Shown here: positions 1 through 10,355 of the stretch, piece by piece
How the letters are laid out: the number at the start of each line of letters is the position of its first letter
How positions within the stretch are numbered: the first letter of the stretch is position 1
Assembly: GCF_038396755.1 (NCBI RefSeq)
Contig: NZ_CP149822.1
Span: forward strand, 1,054,001-1,118,000
Origin: Chitinophaga pollutisoli
Lineage (GTDB): Bacteria; Bacteroidota; Bacteroidia; Chitinophagales; Chitinophagaceae
Reading direction: 5' to 3'
Length of the DNA stretch: 64,000 nt
Program-made: the position numbers and the translations under genes
The notes under the pieces: generated by a model
What the model was told of the DNA's origin: nothing
The model's database searches: none
The model's input: only the letters and a program-made list of their open reading frames with translations

Positions 1-459
1 CGATCTGGGCGGGCTTCAAACCCTCCTGGAAAGAGAGCAGAAAAACAAGCCTGGTTTTTTCGGGGAGTTTGTCTAATTGCTCGTACAAGAGCTTCACCAG
101 TTCGTTGCGCACCGGTTCCAGCGTAAAATCCTGCTGTTCTGATTCCATGAGCTGCAACAATTCCTGCTCGCGCCGGCCCTGCTTTTGCTGCCTGGAAATC
201 AGCGTGAGGCAATGGTTGCGGGTAATTACGAACAGCGAAGAAGACAAATGGCGGATATTGTCGAAGTCCATACGCCTGGTCCAAACTTTAAAAAAGTCTC
301 GGCCACTACATCCTGTGCGTCGGCTTCTGTTACATAACGTTGGGCGAAATAATACACCCTGGAATAAAAATGATGGTACATCTCACGGAAAGCCGCCTCG
401 CTCCCATGCTGGAAACGATAAAACAACTCATCCTCTGTATGTGTGGCAGGTTGAATCAA
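1..459 (-). pseudogene. ECF RNA polymerase sigma factor, frameshifted, cut by left edge
   Basis: The product is an extracytoplasmic-function sigma-70 factor. The N-terminal part has region 2 features: the HGSEAAFREMYHHFY segment, then DAQDVVAETFLK. After about residue 59 the frame closes at a TAA near 226, but the -1 frame resumes at once with KVWTRRMDFDNIRHL and stays open to the window edge. That frame reads through region 4-like sequence (LDKLPEKTRLVFLL), where helix-turn-helix binding to the -35 element is expected. The switch lies in a run of six A on the + strand (290-295). One more base there would restore a normal gene. No FecR partner is visible because the gene leaves the window. 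The start at 459 is the only ATG that precedes the conserved region. The family is certain; whether the break is real is not. Confidence 0.75.
289..295 (-). other. In-frame T TTT TTA heptamer at the sigma-factor frame break
   Basis: Read on the minus strand in the gene's own phase, the codons are ACT TTT TTA, which form the X XXY YYZ pattern of -1 ribosomal slippage sites (same bases as the HIV-1 gag-pol site). A -1 slip here would produce exactly the conserved continuation. A homopolymer length error would give the same appearance. Confidence 0.4.
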
Positions 460-530
460 TTAATTGAATGTATGCAACAATTGTAAAAATACCGATTATT
501 TACAAAAATAATCTTTTACCCAGTCCATAA

Positions 531-713
531 TTATCGGACGTATAATGGACTTCGTTTTTCCGAAACACCCAACTCCTTGTCGCTTACCGTTGCGCGCACG
601 TTACCCAAGTGGTCGCTATTCTCATAGAACTTATTCCCCCTAAAATCACCATAAACTAATCCTTTCCCAAGCCCGGGAAGATCTAATTCCGCCAGGGCAA
701 ACGCCCATTTCAA
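531..713 (-). pseudogene. Fragment of an RHS-repeat core domain
   Basis: A short open stretch encodes GNKFYENSDHLGNVRATVSD, which matches the conserved tract near the end of RHS-repeat-associated core domains in Bacteroidota (Y-x-x-x-D-H-L-G-N-V-R). Only about 60 codons are left, with a stop about 45 nt upstream of the first possible start (a TTG), so the bulk of an RHS protein is missing. It has no signal peptide and no recognisable toxin tip. It is most likely the remnant of a deleted RHS gene or cassette. The identification rests on one motif. Confidence 0.35.
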
Positions 714-889
714 CTTTCGAAATCCTCCAATCCCCGGACGCCCTCCTTTCGAAAACGTTCAACAACGATAATAGCGGCTTTGCGCAACTTCTAACGCCCG
801 TCGAAGCGGAATTGGATAAATCGCAATGCCCCCGGCACATCATCCCGCCAGGGTGTCGTAAATTCCATACACAACAAAATCTACTTGTC

Positions 890-1654
890 ATGGCACAATT
901 AACGTCTATCATCACTTTTACCGGGAGACTCGGCAATATCATCGCCTACAATCGCGGTGGAAAGCATTGCCTCCGCTCGCGTCCGGAAACCGTTCGGCAG
1001 ACCGACGGCACCCGCCGCGCCGCGTTGCGCTTCGGCGCCGCCAGCCGCAAAGGCGCACTCATCCGCAGCGCTATCTGCCCCGAGCTGGACTTCCCCTGCG
1101 ACGGCAGGCAGGTCAACCAACTCACCCGCACCATCATCACCGCCGGCAGCAACCGCCACGCCGGGCTGACGGGCTTCCGCTTCAACGCCCAAACCGGCAC
1201 TGGAAGCTTTTTTTCACAACGTCCGGAATACAGCAAAAACGGGACACTGCATATCCCCGCACAACGACTATTGGCGCCGGATCACGCCTCTCACCTGGAA
1301 ATTAAAGTGATCTCCACCCGGATCGATTTCACCAACCGGCGGGTAACAGGCACCGATGCCTCCGTTGCACTTATTGATCTACGGCAACCATTCACGGGTG
1401 CAGACCTGCATGTAGACGCACCCGGCAAAGGCACCTTGCTGATTACCTTACAGGTAAGTACCTATATCAACGGCACGTTATCTCAAAACCGCAGGCGCTA
1501 CGCCGCCGATATCATCGCCGTAGCCGAAGGCCAGCCGCCCGCGCCAATCATGATCAAAGCGCGCCCAACTCCCAAACGCCTCCGCCAGCCCCGGCCGCGC
1601 GCCCGCAATGCGGCCACGCTTCCCATAGGGTATGCCTACATACAACGCGAATAA
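890..1654 (+). CDS. Hypothetical protein, Bacteroidota-specific
   Basis: I chose the ATG at 890 because the product then begins MAQLTSIITFTGRLGNIIAY, an opening that resembles small uncharacterised Bacteroidota proteins starting with a G-x-[IL]-G-N motif followed by a basic stretch. The protein has 254 residues, no signal peptide and no membrane segment. It is rich in Arg and Pro, with a very basic, Pro-rich tail (RPTPKRLRQPRPRARN, about residues 222-237). The middle is predicted beta-rich. The first 80 residues contain repeated Arg and Ala with a FGAASRKGALIR segment. I do not recognise the function. It lies next to an RHS remnant and is convergent with the GH140 gene. Confidence 0.55.
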   Translation: MAQLTSIITFTGRLGNIIAYNRGGKHCLRSRPETVRQTDGTRRAALRFGAASRKGALIRSAICPELDFPCDGRQVNQLTRTIITAGSNRHAGLTGFRFNAQTGTGSFFSQRPEYSKNGTLHIPAQRLLAPDHASHLEIKVISTRIDFTNRRVTGTDASVALIDLRQPFTGADLHVDAPGKGTLLITLQVSTYINGTLSQNRRRYAADIIAVAEGQPPAPIMIKARPTPKRLRQPRPRARNAATLPIGYAYIQRE

Positions 1655-1849
1655 CGCCTGCCATAACCGGGAGATTTTGTTGCCAAACTTTCACAAACAC
1701 ATCTAACACCCCACAATTGCGCGCCGACTCTCCACCGCCGCAGGGCATCGCCATTGGATGTAGTGAACCCCGCACGATAGGATACATGCTTTCTTCCTTA
1801 AATCTCACCTCCAACCCATCAACACACCACCTCCGCATCAAGTCCACCT

Positions 1850-1880
1850 ATCCTTCGCTGATCCTTCGCTGATCCCTCGC
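1850..1880. repeat. Short tandem repeat, 11-nt unit
   Basis: The unit ATCCTTCGCTG occurs twice in perfect tandem (1850-1860, 1861-1871), followed by a degenerate third copy (1872-1880). It sits in the 257-nt gap between two convergent genes. No hairpin with a T-tract was found in this gap. Confidence 0.6.
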
Positions 1881-1911
1881 CGGGCCGCCGCATGCTCAAT
1901 ATCCATTACAG

Positions 1912-3285
1912 TCACTCCCCCGCCTTCAGCACCAGTACCCAATCATTTCCCGGGCCACTTCCCGGCGCCGCAACTTTGATCCGTTCCTTCTCCAGCATTC
2001 CTCCCGGCCGCCATTCACCCTTCCGCGGATCGAACCACGATAGCCGGTAACGCGCCGCGGGCAATACGCCGGGGATGATTTCCACCTCCCCGCCCACCGG
2101 CAAATACGCCGCCGCTATGCTCCCGTCGCCGCTGCGGAATGCTTCCATGCGCGTGGCCGCACTACCCTGCGGAATGTTGATGTACGACCTGTCGGGGATT
2201 CTTTCCTTCAGCGCAAGCTGTTCCATGAACTTCGCCAGTATGCCCGCATGAAACGCCCCTGGCCGGTCGAGCGCATGGCGCCAGCCGCGGTCCGGGTAGT
2301 TGATGGCCGCCACCCTTTCGCTCATGAACTGCCACACCGCATGATGCCCGTACGTAACGCCGCAGGCGCCTGCGAACACAGACCGGTACAACTGCTTCCG
2401 CACGTCGTAGTCCCGGAAATAACCGTTATCGACATTCCATTTCGGCCAGGGACTTACCGGATGATCTTCGTAATTAGGCTCTGCGTCTAGCGTGGGCTTC
2501 ACCGGCAGGAGGCTGCGGTCTTTTTGAACAAAGTCCCATACCGCTACATCGTGCCCGTTGCCGTGGCCGCTTTGGAACATGTTAAAATCAAGCCAGGCTT
2601 CGCGATGCAGCCATTGCGAACTGGAGCTGCCGCCGGAGGGGTGGTAAGTGATGAGCGCCTCTTTACCGAGCACGGATTCGATGCCCAGGGCCATGCCGCG
2701 CCACACCGGCCGCCAGTCGGTTTTATCATTTTGGGCGGGCCGGTCGCCGCCGAGTATCCAGATAATGTTTTGCTGGTGCTTGTATCGCCCGGCCAGCCAG
2801 CGGCCATAGGCCCGGGCCTTCGTGCTGTCGAACACCACCGGTCCCGCGCCCCATTGCTGCGTCACTTTATCGCCCCAGGTGGGCAACAGTCCCAGGTACA
2901 CCCCGCGCGCCGCCGTCCATTTGGCTACGCTATCCACCAGCGCGAAATACCGCTCATTGGGCTTCCCCGGGTCGTTGTTGATGAAAGGCAGCTGCCCATA
3001 ACGGTTTGGTTCCGTCAGACCGTCCATTTCCGCGAGCACCACGGCCTGGATCACCGTGAAGCCTTTCGCCGCCCTGTTATCGAGGTAATCCCTGATCTCC
3101 GGCGCATCGAGGCGGTGGAACAACTCCCAGCCCGTGTCGCCCAGCCAGAAGAACGGGCGCCCGTCGGCATGGACGAGCGAACGGCCGTCGGGGCTCACCT
3201 GCAGGGCATCGGGGCGTTGCTGGCAGAAAGCGGGGAATACCGTAAAAATAGCCGTCGAAATAACAAGGAGAAAGCGCATATGCAT
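1912..3285 (-). CDS. Secreted GH140-type glycosidase (apiosidase-like)
   Basis: This is a 457-residue secreted protein with a signal peptide (residues 1-21, ending AFCQQ), an (alpha/beta)8 domain of the DUF4038/GH140 type, and a small C-terminal beta domain of the type annotated as putative collagen-binding. The opening [19 protein letters not shown] (about 41-59) is typical of the family. The likely acid/base Asp lies in ILGGDRP (D181) and the likely nucleophile Glu in TLDAEPNYE (E269), by analogy with the characterised Bacteroides apiosidase that cleaves rhamnogalacturonan-II side chains. The exact substrate here is inferred only from family. The gene stands alone with no SusC/SusD neighbour. 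A second in-frame ATG two codons later is an equal start candidate. Confidence 0.8.
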   Translation of the reverse strand: MHMRFLLVISTAIFTVFPAFCQQRPDALQVSPDGRSLVHADGRPFFWLGDTGWELFHRLDAPEIRDYLDNRAAKGFTVIQAVVLAEMDGLTEPNRYGQLPFINNDPGKPNERYFALVDSVAKWTAARGVYLGLLPTWGDKVTQQWGAGPVVFDSTKARAYGRWLAGRYKHQQNIIWILGGDRPAQNDKTDWRPVWRGMALGIESVLGKEALITYHPSGGSSSSQWLHREAWLDFNMFQSGHGNGHDVAVWDFVQKDRSLLPVKPTLDAEPNYEDHPVSPWPKWNVDNGYFRDYDVRKQLYRSVFAGACGVTYGHHAVWQFMSERVAAINYPDRGWRHALDRPGAFHAGILAKFMEQLALKERIPDRSYINIPQGSAATRMEAFRSGDGSIAAAYLPVGGEVEIIPGVLPAARYRLSWFDPRKGEWRPGGMLEKERIKVAAPGSGPGNDWVLVLKAGE

Positions 3286-3396
3286 GGTAGTTCAGAAGCG
3301 TTTGTCCTAAAATAATCAAATTATCAGGCAATGAAAAGCCCACCGAACCGGGATTTCTTGACGATATGCCTTTACTTTGCCGAATAGACCACAAGC

Positions 3397-3972
3397 ATGC
3401 AAAACTTACAGGAACTCATACTGGCAGGGCAAACCGAAACCGCCATCCGTGAAGCCGAAGCTGCCCTCGGGCAATTACCCACATCCGGCTTCCAACAGGT
3501 GATCGGGAAAGACCTGCTGCACCTCCAGCAACCTTTGACGGTATTTCTGAACCACTTCTACACGGCTATGGAACAGGAAGAAGAGCTCGATGTCAAAGCC
3601 ATATACGTGGAGATGAACAGCTTCACCACGCAATACGACCGCTGGTTCATCCATCTCCTCGCATATGAATCGGTAGCGCGGCGCGACAACCTCGACTGGC
3701 TGACCGACTTCGCCGGCGAATCCGAGAAAAGCCTCACTGTCACCGGTTACGAGACTTTACAGGAAGCCAACAAGCAATACATGCAATCGGAAGGTTACCG
3801 CGACGACCAGCAACGCGAGGCCTGCGAGCTGCAGGAATACCTGGTGATCCTCCGGTTCCAGGAGCTGGTGAAGCATACTGTGGCGGCCAATAAAGGGAAA
3901 GCGCCCTGGGCGGATGTGCCCATGTTTATCGGCGCGCATGATTTTGAAGACCTGATGTTTATCCTCCAGTAA
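3397..3972 (+). CDS. Hypothetical alpha-helical cytoplasmic protein
   Basis: A 191-residue acidic protein without a signal peptide or membrane segment. The sequence is predicted to be nearly all helical (MQNLQELILAGQTETAIREA at the start). It ends FEDLMFILQ. I do not recognise a family and no catalytic motif stands out. It is divergent from the GH140 gene and is followed by a strong terminator. A TTACTTTG box at 3372-3379, one base off the Bacteroidota TAnnTTTG consensus, lies 17 nt before the ATG and may be its promoter. Confidence 0.6.
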   Translation: MQNLQELILAGQTETAIREAEAALGQLPTSGFQQVIGKDLLHLQQPLTVFLNHFYTAMEQEEELDVKAIYVEMNSFTTQYDRWFIHLLAYESVARRDNLDWLTDFAGESEKSLTVTGYETLQEANKQYMQSEGYRDDQQREACELQEYLVILRFQELVKHTVAANKGKAPWADVPMFIGAHDFEDLMFILQ

Positions 3973-3979
3973 ATAGAAA

Positions 3980-4003
3980 CGCCGCCCGGCTGGGCGGCGT
4001 TTT
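3980..4003. terminator. Bidirectional intrinsic terminator
   Basis: CGCCGCCCGGCTGGGCGGCG forms a GC-rich hairpin followed by TTTTG on the + strand. On the minus strand it is followed by TTTCTATTTA. It lies between two convergent genes and can serve both. Confidence 0.85.
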
Positions 4004-4017
4004 GCGGAATCATAGGA

Positions 4018-4863
4018 TCAGTTGGCAAATAGTATCGTGGTCGCTATTTCGTAAAAAGTGTCTCCCTTTTTAAGAAACGGCGGCGCTTCGCCCCACGTTT
4101 CCCGGGAAACCATGTATACCGTAAATACATTCCTGGCAGGAACAGGATCCATTCCCCAGGGCGAAAACGCCATATTGGAGTAAGCCGTTCCGCCATGATT
4201 GCGCAGCGGCTCGCCGGTATCGCCATCCAGGAATTCGAACACATAACTGTAACCGAGTTCAGGCATCGGGTCCGGCACGCCGTTGGGCAGCAGTGCGTAA
4301 CCGGCCTTGTCCACCGCGTCCTGCACGTCTTCCATCATCCCGATCTCCTTCACCACTTCATTCCAATCGGCATCGAAATAGCTGATGGAAACACGGAGGT
4401 TCAGTTTCGCGAAAGGGATCAGATCCTGCGCATAGTTTGCCACCTTTATTTTGATCTGCCCTGACGGCGCGGGGCTTTCACTTTCCTGGGCATCCGGATC
4501 GATAAAACTCACGGGTGCGTCCAGCGTGGGCTGGAAAAGCGTATACTCCTGGCGGGCGCCGGTTTTGACGTCTACCACTTTCTCCGCCACCACCTTTCCG
4601 CTGCGGGTATCGTAAAATTCGAATTTTCCTTCACCGGTAACGACTTTTATCTTTCTACTGAGCACGTTCCATTCGATCGGGTGCCCGTTGTATCTGGCGG
4701 CGATGAACACGCCCTCGCCGTTATTGCGCAACGCTGTTTTATCCGCATCAAAATACACTTCTGCAAATTCCGTGAAAGGCGCCGCAGGTTCACCTTTCCC
4801 GCAGCCATACCAGCCTGTGAGCATCAGCGCCGCGGCAATTATCCTGGTTATCTGACATTTCAT
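4018..4863 (-). CDS. Lipoprotein of unknown function, TonB-receptor operon
   Basis: A 281-residue lipoprotein. The N-terminus is a hydrophobic stretch ending in a lipobox (LTGWYGC, Cys about residue 21), so it should be anchored in a membrane facing the periplasm or outside. The rest looks beta-rich, with two segments that could be immunoglobulin-like or adhesion folds (about 30-110 and 135-270). No enzyme motif is visible. It lies 26 nt downstream of the TonB receptor gene and ends at a terminator, so it is the last gene of the sigma-FecR-receptor operon. It probably acts as a surface partner of that receptor. This role is inferred from position only. Confidence 0.65.
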   Translation of the reverse strand: MKCQITRIIAAALMLTGWYGCGKGEPAAPFTEFAEVYFDADKTALRNNGEGVFIAARYNGHPIEWNVLSRKIKVVTGEGKFEFYDTRSGKVVAEKVVDVKTGARQEYTLFQPTLDAPVSFIDPDAQESESPAPSGQIKIKVANYAQDLIPFAKLNLRVSISYFDADWNEVVKEIGMMEDVQDAVDKAGYALLPNGVPDPMPELGYSYVFEFLDGDTGEPLRNHGGTAYSNMAFSPWGMDPVPARNVFTVYMVSRETWGEAPPFLKKGDTFYEIATTILFAN

Positions 4864-4889
4864 TGTTTTCCTTTTTAAGCGTCCGTGAA

Positions 4890-7800
4890 TTAAAAGTTGT
4901 AATTGAAGCTCAGGCTGAACCTGCGCCCTTCCTTCCTTCTATACGTTAAAATATCGCCGTCTTCCTTGCGGTATTTGATGGATTTCCCTTCCTTCAGCAC
5001 GAAAAATTTGGTATCGTCCTGTGTGTAATCGTGAATGTTCATATAGAAACGCGTATACTCATCCAGCAGGTTGGCCAGGTTGAGCTTCACTTCCAGTTTT
5101 CTTTTGAAGAACCGGGCATACACCTGCGCATCCAGCTGCCGGGGCGCCAGTTCGTATTCCACCCGCGCCAGGTTGACGTTCGCCAGATTCGTGCGGTAGC
5201 CGCGGTGGTTGTAACTCACAGTTGCGCCCATATTGTCTCCCCAATACCCGATACCGAGGTTCAACAGCCAGGGCGACTGCCCGATCAGCGGCCGGTCCTG
5301 ATTAGGATAGCGCACCTGCACCCTTTCCGCCTTCTGCGTTACGGGATCGTTGATCCACTGCCAGTGACTGAGCACATTCACTTCGGATTTGAGCAGGGTG
5401 CCGTTGGCATAGATAAACAGCTGCTTCAACCATTCCTTATCGGACACGAAAAAGAAGTTCTTCCGGATTTCCATTTCCAGCCCCAGGTTCTTCGCGTTTT
5501 CCATATTCGCGAAGGTGTAGTCGGACCCTTCCGAATGGATCAGCTCGATGGGCTTGTCCAGTTTTTTATAAAACCCGGTGACGGAGATAATTTCCCCGGG
5601 AGAAGGATACCATTCCAGGCGAACGTCCATGTTATCAATAAGGGTCGACTGCACATGTTCTCCATGCACATACCCGTCGATTTCAAAATCGTACATGGCA
5701 TACATGCCTACTTCCCTGAAATCAGGACGGATGATGGTGCGCGAATAGCTGCCGCGGATATTCAGGTCCGGCGTGAGGCTGTAGGTAGCGTTGATGGATG
5801 GAAGGAAGCGCCAGTTGCTTTCCTTCACCCCGAACCGGTGGCGGAATTGATCGTCGGGGTCCAGTTCCTGCTTTTCGGTGGCGCGTTTGTATATTTCTTC
5901 CTGCCGTGAATTCAGGTCAAAATACTCGGCGCGGACGCCGTAAGCCAGCCGGAGCTTGCCCCATAACTGCTGATCCGCCATCAGGTATAATGCATGCGAT
6001 CCCATTTTGCCGTCGTAGTACCGCCCGCCCAGGACATCCGCGGAATAATACGCCTGCCCGTTTCCGTTGCCGATGTTGTTGCCGGATAATAACTGGTCGT
6101 AGCTGATTTCAATGGCAGGCGCGGGTTGATTCGTGGTGCCTTCGGCCCACGACCGGGTAAAAGGAATGTACTTGAACACATCCAGCGATCTTCGCTTCGA
6201 CCAGGCCTGATAACCGAATTTCATGAGGGTGGATACCTTTTTACCTTCACCGAATTTTCGGGAGAAGGCGGCGCTCCAGATTATAATCCGTTTCATCGAT
6301 CGATGTCCACATCCGCCAGTCCTTCACGCTTCCTTTAACCGAGGCCGCGCTGTTCGTCATCAGGGAAGGCGTCTGGAAGTAAGGTTTGCCACCCACAACG
6401 CTTGTCAGCTGATACGAAAGCTTCCGTTCATCCAGTATCTGCTGCCGGATTTTATTGACGGTAAACATCCCTTCCGCCTTGATCTTCCAGGGCAATTGCC
6501 AGCTGCCGGTCAGCTGGTGTTGCTGTAACGACATCGCCTCCGGCAGTTGGTACATGAGCTTGTTGGCAACGGGGTGGGAATCGTCGTAGGGTTTACGGAT
6601 TGATTCGTTGTAATGATCGCTGTAGGTTCTGGCATACATGTTCTTCATTGCGATCCTGAATTTCCGGCCCTGCCATCCCATGTTCGCTACCAGGCCCATG
6701 TTGCTGTTGAACCGGTAAGACGTTCCGGCACCATTGTCGCCGATCCCTGTGCTGTCCATGAAATTGCCGCTCGTCGAATTGCGCGTGTTATTGAACGGCA
6801 CGATATTCTGTTCGCTCCGGATGTTGGCGGAAACGGCAAAGCCGAACCGGTTCCCTTTCTTCAGATCATACACCCGACCAACCGACAAGCGCATGTTCTG
6901 ATTGGGATGGACTTTATAGGAATAGGGCTTCAAGGACGCGGCGTTCAGTTTCCGGGATTGCGCAATCGCATCCAGGTCGTTATATTTTACATCATTCCCG
7001 TATTCTGTCGGGTTCAGCGGCTGGCCGTTCAGTTCAGGGTCGGTCAGGTTGTAGCCGGGAGGCGCATCCAGTTGCATGGCGCGGGTGCTCCATTGCCAGG
7101 TTTTCATGCCTTCCGGCATCTTTGCCGCATCGTTGAAAAATCCGAAATACTCGCTGGTATTCCTTTCGCCCAGGCGGTAGAAATCCTTTCCCAGGGCTTG
7201 CGTATTGCCGCCGATGCCGTACTGGACGGTGGTAAAATTCTTTTCGGGGATATCGATGGTATTCACGGAAACCTGCCCGCCGGAAAACTCCGCGGATACA
7301 TCCGGCGTGGCGGTTTTGTTGACGACCACCGCGCTCACCATTTCAGTAGGGATAATATCAAACGAAAAATCACGCCTGTTCTGGGAAGTACTGGGGATAA
7401 CAACGCCATCCAGCATAGCCTGGTTGTAACGGTCAGACATGCCGCGCACGATCACGTTGCGGTTATTGACCGTCGTTAAACCCGTCACACGTTTCAACAC
7501 CTGCCCCATATCGTTGTCCGGCGCGCGGGAGATCTGTTCCGCGGAAATACCATCCGTGACGGAAGCCGCGTTTTTCTGTGCGGCGTATAGTCCGGCTACG
7601 CTTTCCTTTTTGAAGGTGCCTGTCACCACCACCTGCGACAACGTGCTGCTGGATGTTTTCAAGGCGATGTTGAGGCGCGTCAGCTCCCCTGTTTTTACTT
7701 CCACCTGGGTGATCCGTCGCGTCTGGTACGATATATAACTGACTTCCACCGTGTAGCTCCCCGGCGCGATATTGAAATTGTAGCTACCATCCACTCCGCT

Positions 7801-8268
7801 GAGTGCGGCCTGCCCGGTTTGCACCACTTTCACGCTGGCGCCGGGGAGCGGTGCGCCACGGTCGTCGATGATTTTGCCGGCGATCTGGCCGGGTTGCTGC
7901 CGCGGCGTTGCGGGCGCAGTGTTCGACGCACCGGAGGGTGCGGCGGTGATCACCACCCATTTATCGTCGATCGTATATTGAAAGGGCTGTCCTTTGAATA
8001 CGGCGTCCAGCACCTGTACCACCGTGGCGGATTCCATCCGGATGCTGACGGGCTTTGACTTGCTGAACAGGTCGGAATCGTACAAAAAGTCATATTTCGC
8101 CTGTTTCCTGACATCTTCGAGGATGGTATGGATAGCGGAATGTTGCCTGTTGATGCTGATGCGCTGGGCGTAAGTTGCGGCGCTGGCCTGCAATAGAAAG
8201 CAGGTCATGATAAACATGGTGATCTTCATAACACGCATGCATGGATTAAAAGTCATACTTTTGTTCAT
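4890..8268 (-). pseudogene. TonB-dependent receptor with STN signalling domain, frameshifted
   Basis: Outer-membrane TonB-dependent receptor of about 1125 residues once a one-base change is corrected. Order: signal peptide (to ATYAQ, about residue 35), STN domain (about 40-95, LYDSDLF and FQYTIDDKWVVI), carboxypeptidase-like regulatory domain (about 130-215, GAPLPGASVKV), plug (SQVVVTGTFKKESVAG, RGMSDRYNQAMLDG) and beta-barrel ending in an aromatic residue (SLSFNYNF). The frame breaks at 6255-6258 (an AAAA run on the minus strand); losing one A joins LLPK to FGEGKKV. The STN domain and the FecR and sigma genes upstream indicate cell-surface signalling. No SusD follows, so this is a classic receptor rather than SusC. 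The ligand is unknown. Confidence 0.85.
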
Positions 8269-8385
8269 GTTAAAAGCTGATGTTGATAATTGTTGTCGCA
8301 ATGTCTTCGATAAGCGTTAACGAACCGGCCAGCAGTGTTCCACCACTTCTGGCCATTTTATCGCCTGTCGTTTTCCGGTTGTGTA

Positions 8386-9523
8386 TTAATCTGTCACGAT
8401 CAACCTCCTTTCCTTTATGGTTACCGTTGCTTTTTTCGTGGTTTGCATCATCTTGATGATGGCGGACAGTGGCTGCGACCGGGATATCATCCCGCTGAAC
8501 CGCAGTTGGCCGATATGCGACGGGTATTCCACCGAAACGTCGTACCATCGCGCAACCTGGCGCAATACATGGGCCAGGGTTTCACCCCGGAACACGAAAT
8601 CGCCGTTGACCCATGCCAGCTGCCCGGCAATATCGGCGGGCATTACAGCGAGTTGATCCGTCCATACAGCCTGCTGACCGGGCACCAGGATCACGGATTG
8701 CCCGTTTTCCGTGCGTACTTTCACACTTCCCTCCACCAGCGTGGTTCTCACGCCAGGTTCATCAGGGTAGGCATGGATATTGAATTGCGTACCCAGTACC
8801 GCCACTTCTTGTCCGGCGGCTTCCACGAGAAAGGGGACGTTTCCTTTTCCGCCGGGCTGTAGTTGTTTACTGATTTCGAAATAGACTTCGCCGGTCATTT
8901 TGACGCGGCGCTCCCCGCCGGTAAACCGTACGGGATAGCTGAGGCTGGAAGCCGCGTTGAGCATGGCCACCGATCCGTCGGGCAGGGTAACGCGGAACTG
9001 TCCGCCTTTGGGTGTGGTGATGGTATTGATGGCAGCGGGCGTTGCGGCGGGGGCTGCCCCGGTATGATACCGGATATTGCCGTTGCTGTCCTTTTCAACC
9101 CGGACGCCGCCTTGCGTGGCGAGGGTCCCGTTTTGCGCATCTTCGAGGGTAATAACGGAGCCATCCGACAAGGTGAGGCGCGCTTTATTGCTGCCGGCCA
9201 TGATCTCCACGGGGGTATCGTTGCGGGGGGCCCGGCCAAAGCCAGTACGTTCCGGCCAGGAGTATCATTCCTATCAGCAGGGCGGCCGCGATGCGGTGGA
9301 AGTCCCGCAGCCGGAAGCGCTTCGTTTGCCGGCCGGCGATCTCGTTTTCGATCCGCCGGCGCAGGTCGCGCCCCTGTTCGTCCGCGGGATCCGCCGGGGT
9401 AGCATGCAATGCGCTTTCGAGCAGCTGGTCGTAACCCTGCCGCAGCTGCGTTTCTTCTTCCGGACTGAGCGCCCGGCCTTCCGCGTATTTTTGTAATAGT
9501 TCCCGGAAATTATCCTTGTCCAT
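8386..9523 (-). pseudogene. FecR-family anti-sigma factor, frameshifted
   Basis: Anti-sigma/sigma-regulator that should span the inner membrane and pass a signal from the STN domain of the neighbouring receptor to the ECF sigma factor. The N-terminal cytoplasmic part (MDKDNFRELLQKYAEG) is followed by one membrane helix (IAAALLIGMILLAGTYWLW, about residues 80-98), a FecR domain (GGQFRVTLPDGSVAMLNA; GTQFNIHAYPDEPGVRTTL) and a C-terminal DUF4974-type domain (VNGDFVFRGETLAHVL to the end). The frame breaks at a run of six G on the + strand (9225-9230); one base fewer gives a 378-residue protein. The gene is 107 nt downstream of the sigma gene. The A-run, GGGATACCCC and T-run upstream resemble other FecR leader regions in this window. 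Confidence 0.85.
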
Positions 9524-9630
9524 TTTTCGGTTTTATGCCGGTATGAGCATACCCGCTAACTATACAATCCGAAAAAAGGGGTATCCCTGGGTGGACAGGC
9601 AGAATTTTTAAAAAAAGTATAGCCGTCTGA

Positions 9631-10179
9631 TTACAGCAGGGAGAAGAGCGCGCTGCTGATGTGCCGGCGAATGCGCCGGAGGGCGGTGGTGATATGGAAC
9701 TCCACGGTTTTGGGAGATATGCCCAGTTCCGTGGCAATGTATTTGACGGGGTATTTATTGTGCCGGCTCATGGTGTAAACGCGGCGGCATTGTTCGGGGA
9801 GGTTATCGATGCAAGTTTCCACAGCCCGCTGCAGCTGGCTGGTTTTGATGGATGCATCGGCTTCTCCGGCGAGGGGTTCGGCAAACCTGGCCATCTCGAT
9901 ATTCTCGACGGACTGTAATTGTTTCAGTTTTTTAAGGACGAGGTGATAGGAAGTCGTGAACAGCCAACCTTTGATATTTGTATGCGGCATACCCCAATGC
10001 TCCCAGAGTTTGATGAACGTATCCTGCACTACGTCTTCGGCGGCTTGTTCGTCTTTGAGCATGCGGGTGGCGGCAATCAGCAGCGGCTTCCAGTAGCGGG
10101 CATAAACCGCATCGAAAGAGGCGTCGCCCGCTTGCTGAAGCGGGGTTCCTGGGAGCGAGGGTCGGTTGTTTGTTTCCAC
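9631..10179 (-). CDS. ECF RNA polymerase sigma factor
   Basis: 182-residue sigma-70 factor of the ECF class. Region 2 is seen at about 22-85 (FDAVYARYWKPLL, EDVVQDTFIKLWEH), and region 4 at about 120-175 (CIDNLPEQCRRVYTMSRH, YIATELGISPKTVEFHI), where the helix-turn-helix lies. It heads the operon sigma, FecR, TonB receptor, lipoprotein, all on the minus strand. Binding of the ligand by the receptor should release this sigma factor and raise expression of the downstream genes. The target is inferred from gene order. Confidence 0.9.
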   Translation of the reverse strand: METNNRPSLPGTPLQQAGDASFDAVYARYWKPLLIAATRMLKDEQAAEDVVQDTFIKLWEHWGMPHTNIKGWLFTTSYHLVLKKLKQLQSVENIEMARFAEPLAGEADASIKTSQLQRAVETCIDNLPEQCRRVYTMSRHNKYPVKYIATELGISPKTVEFHITTALRRIRRHISSALFSLL

Positions 10180-10201
10180 TGGTAATGGCCGTTTGTGAGG
10201 G

Positions 10202-10209
10202 CAAATGTA
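10202..10209 (-). promoter_or_regulatory. Candidate -7 box (TACATTTG) of the sigma gene
   Basis: On the minus strand TACATTTG matches the Bacteroidota primary-sigma consensus TAnnTTTG and lies 22 nt before the sigma-factor ATG. No clear -33 TTG element at the expected distance was found, so confidence is moderate. Confidence 0.4.
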
Positions 10210-10301
10210 TCCCTAAGGTTTTAAGGGATGGCTGAACGGGGTGTTACGTTTGCATTAATTTAATGGGTAGACATCCATCACAATTGCGTCTCCCGTCACT
10301 T

Positions 10302-10329
10302 TTTGTCTCCTTTTCCTGCCTTAACTTTG
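10302..10329 (+). promoter_or_regulatory. Candidate Bacteroidota promoter of the SDR gene
   Basis: TAACTTTG (10322-10329) is an exact TAnnTTTG box 26 nt before the ATG at 10356. TTTG at 10302-10305 is a possible -33 element, with a spacing slightly shorter than usual (16 nt). The location also supports the start at 10356 over upstream in-frame starts. Confidence 0.5.
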
Positions 10330-10355
10330 TACATACCAACGTAAATCAAAAACAC

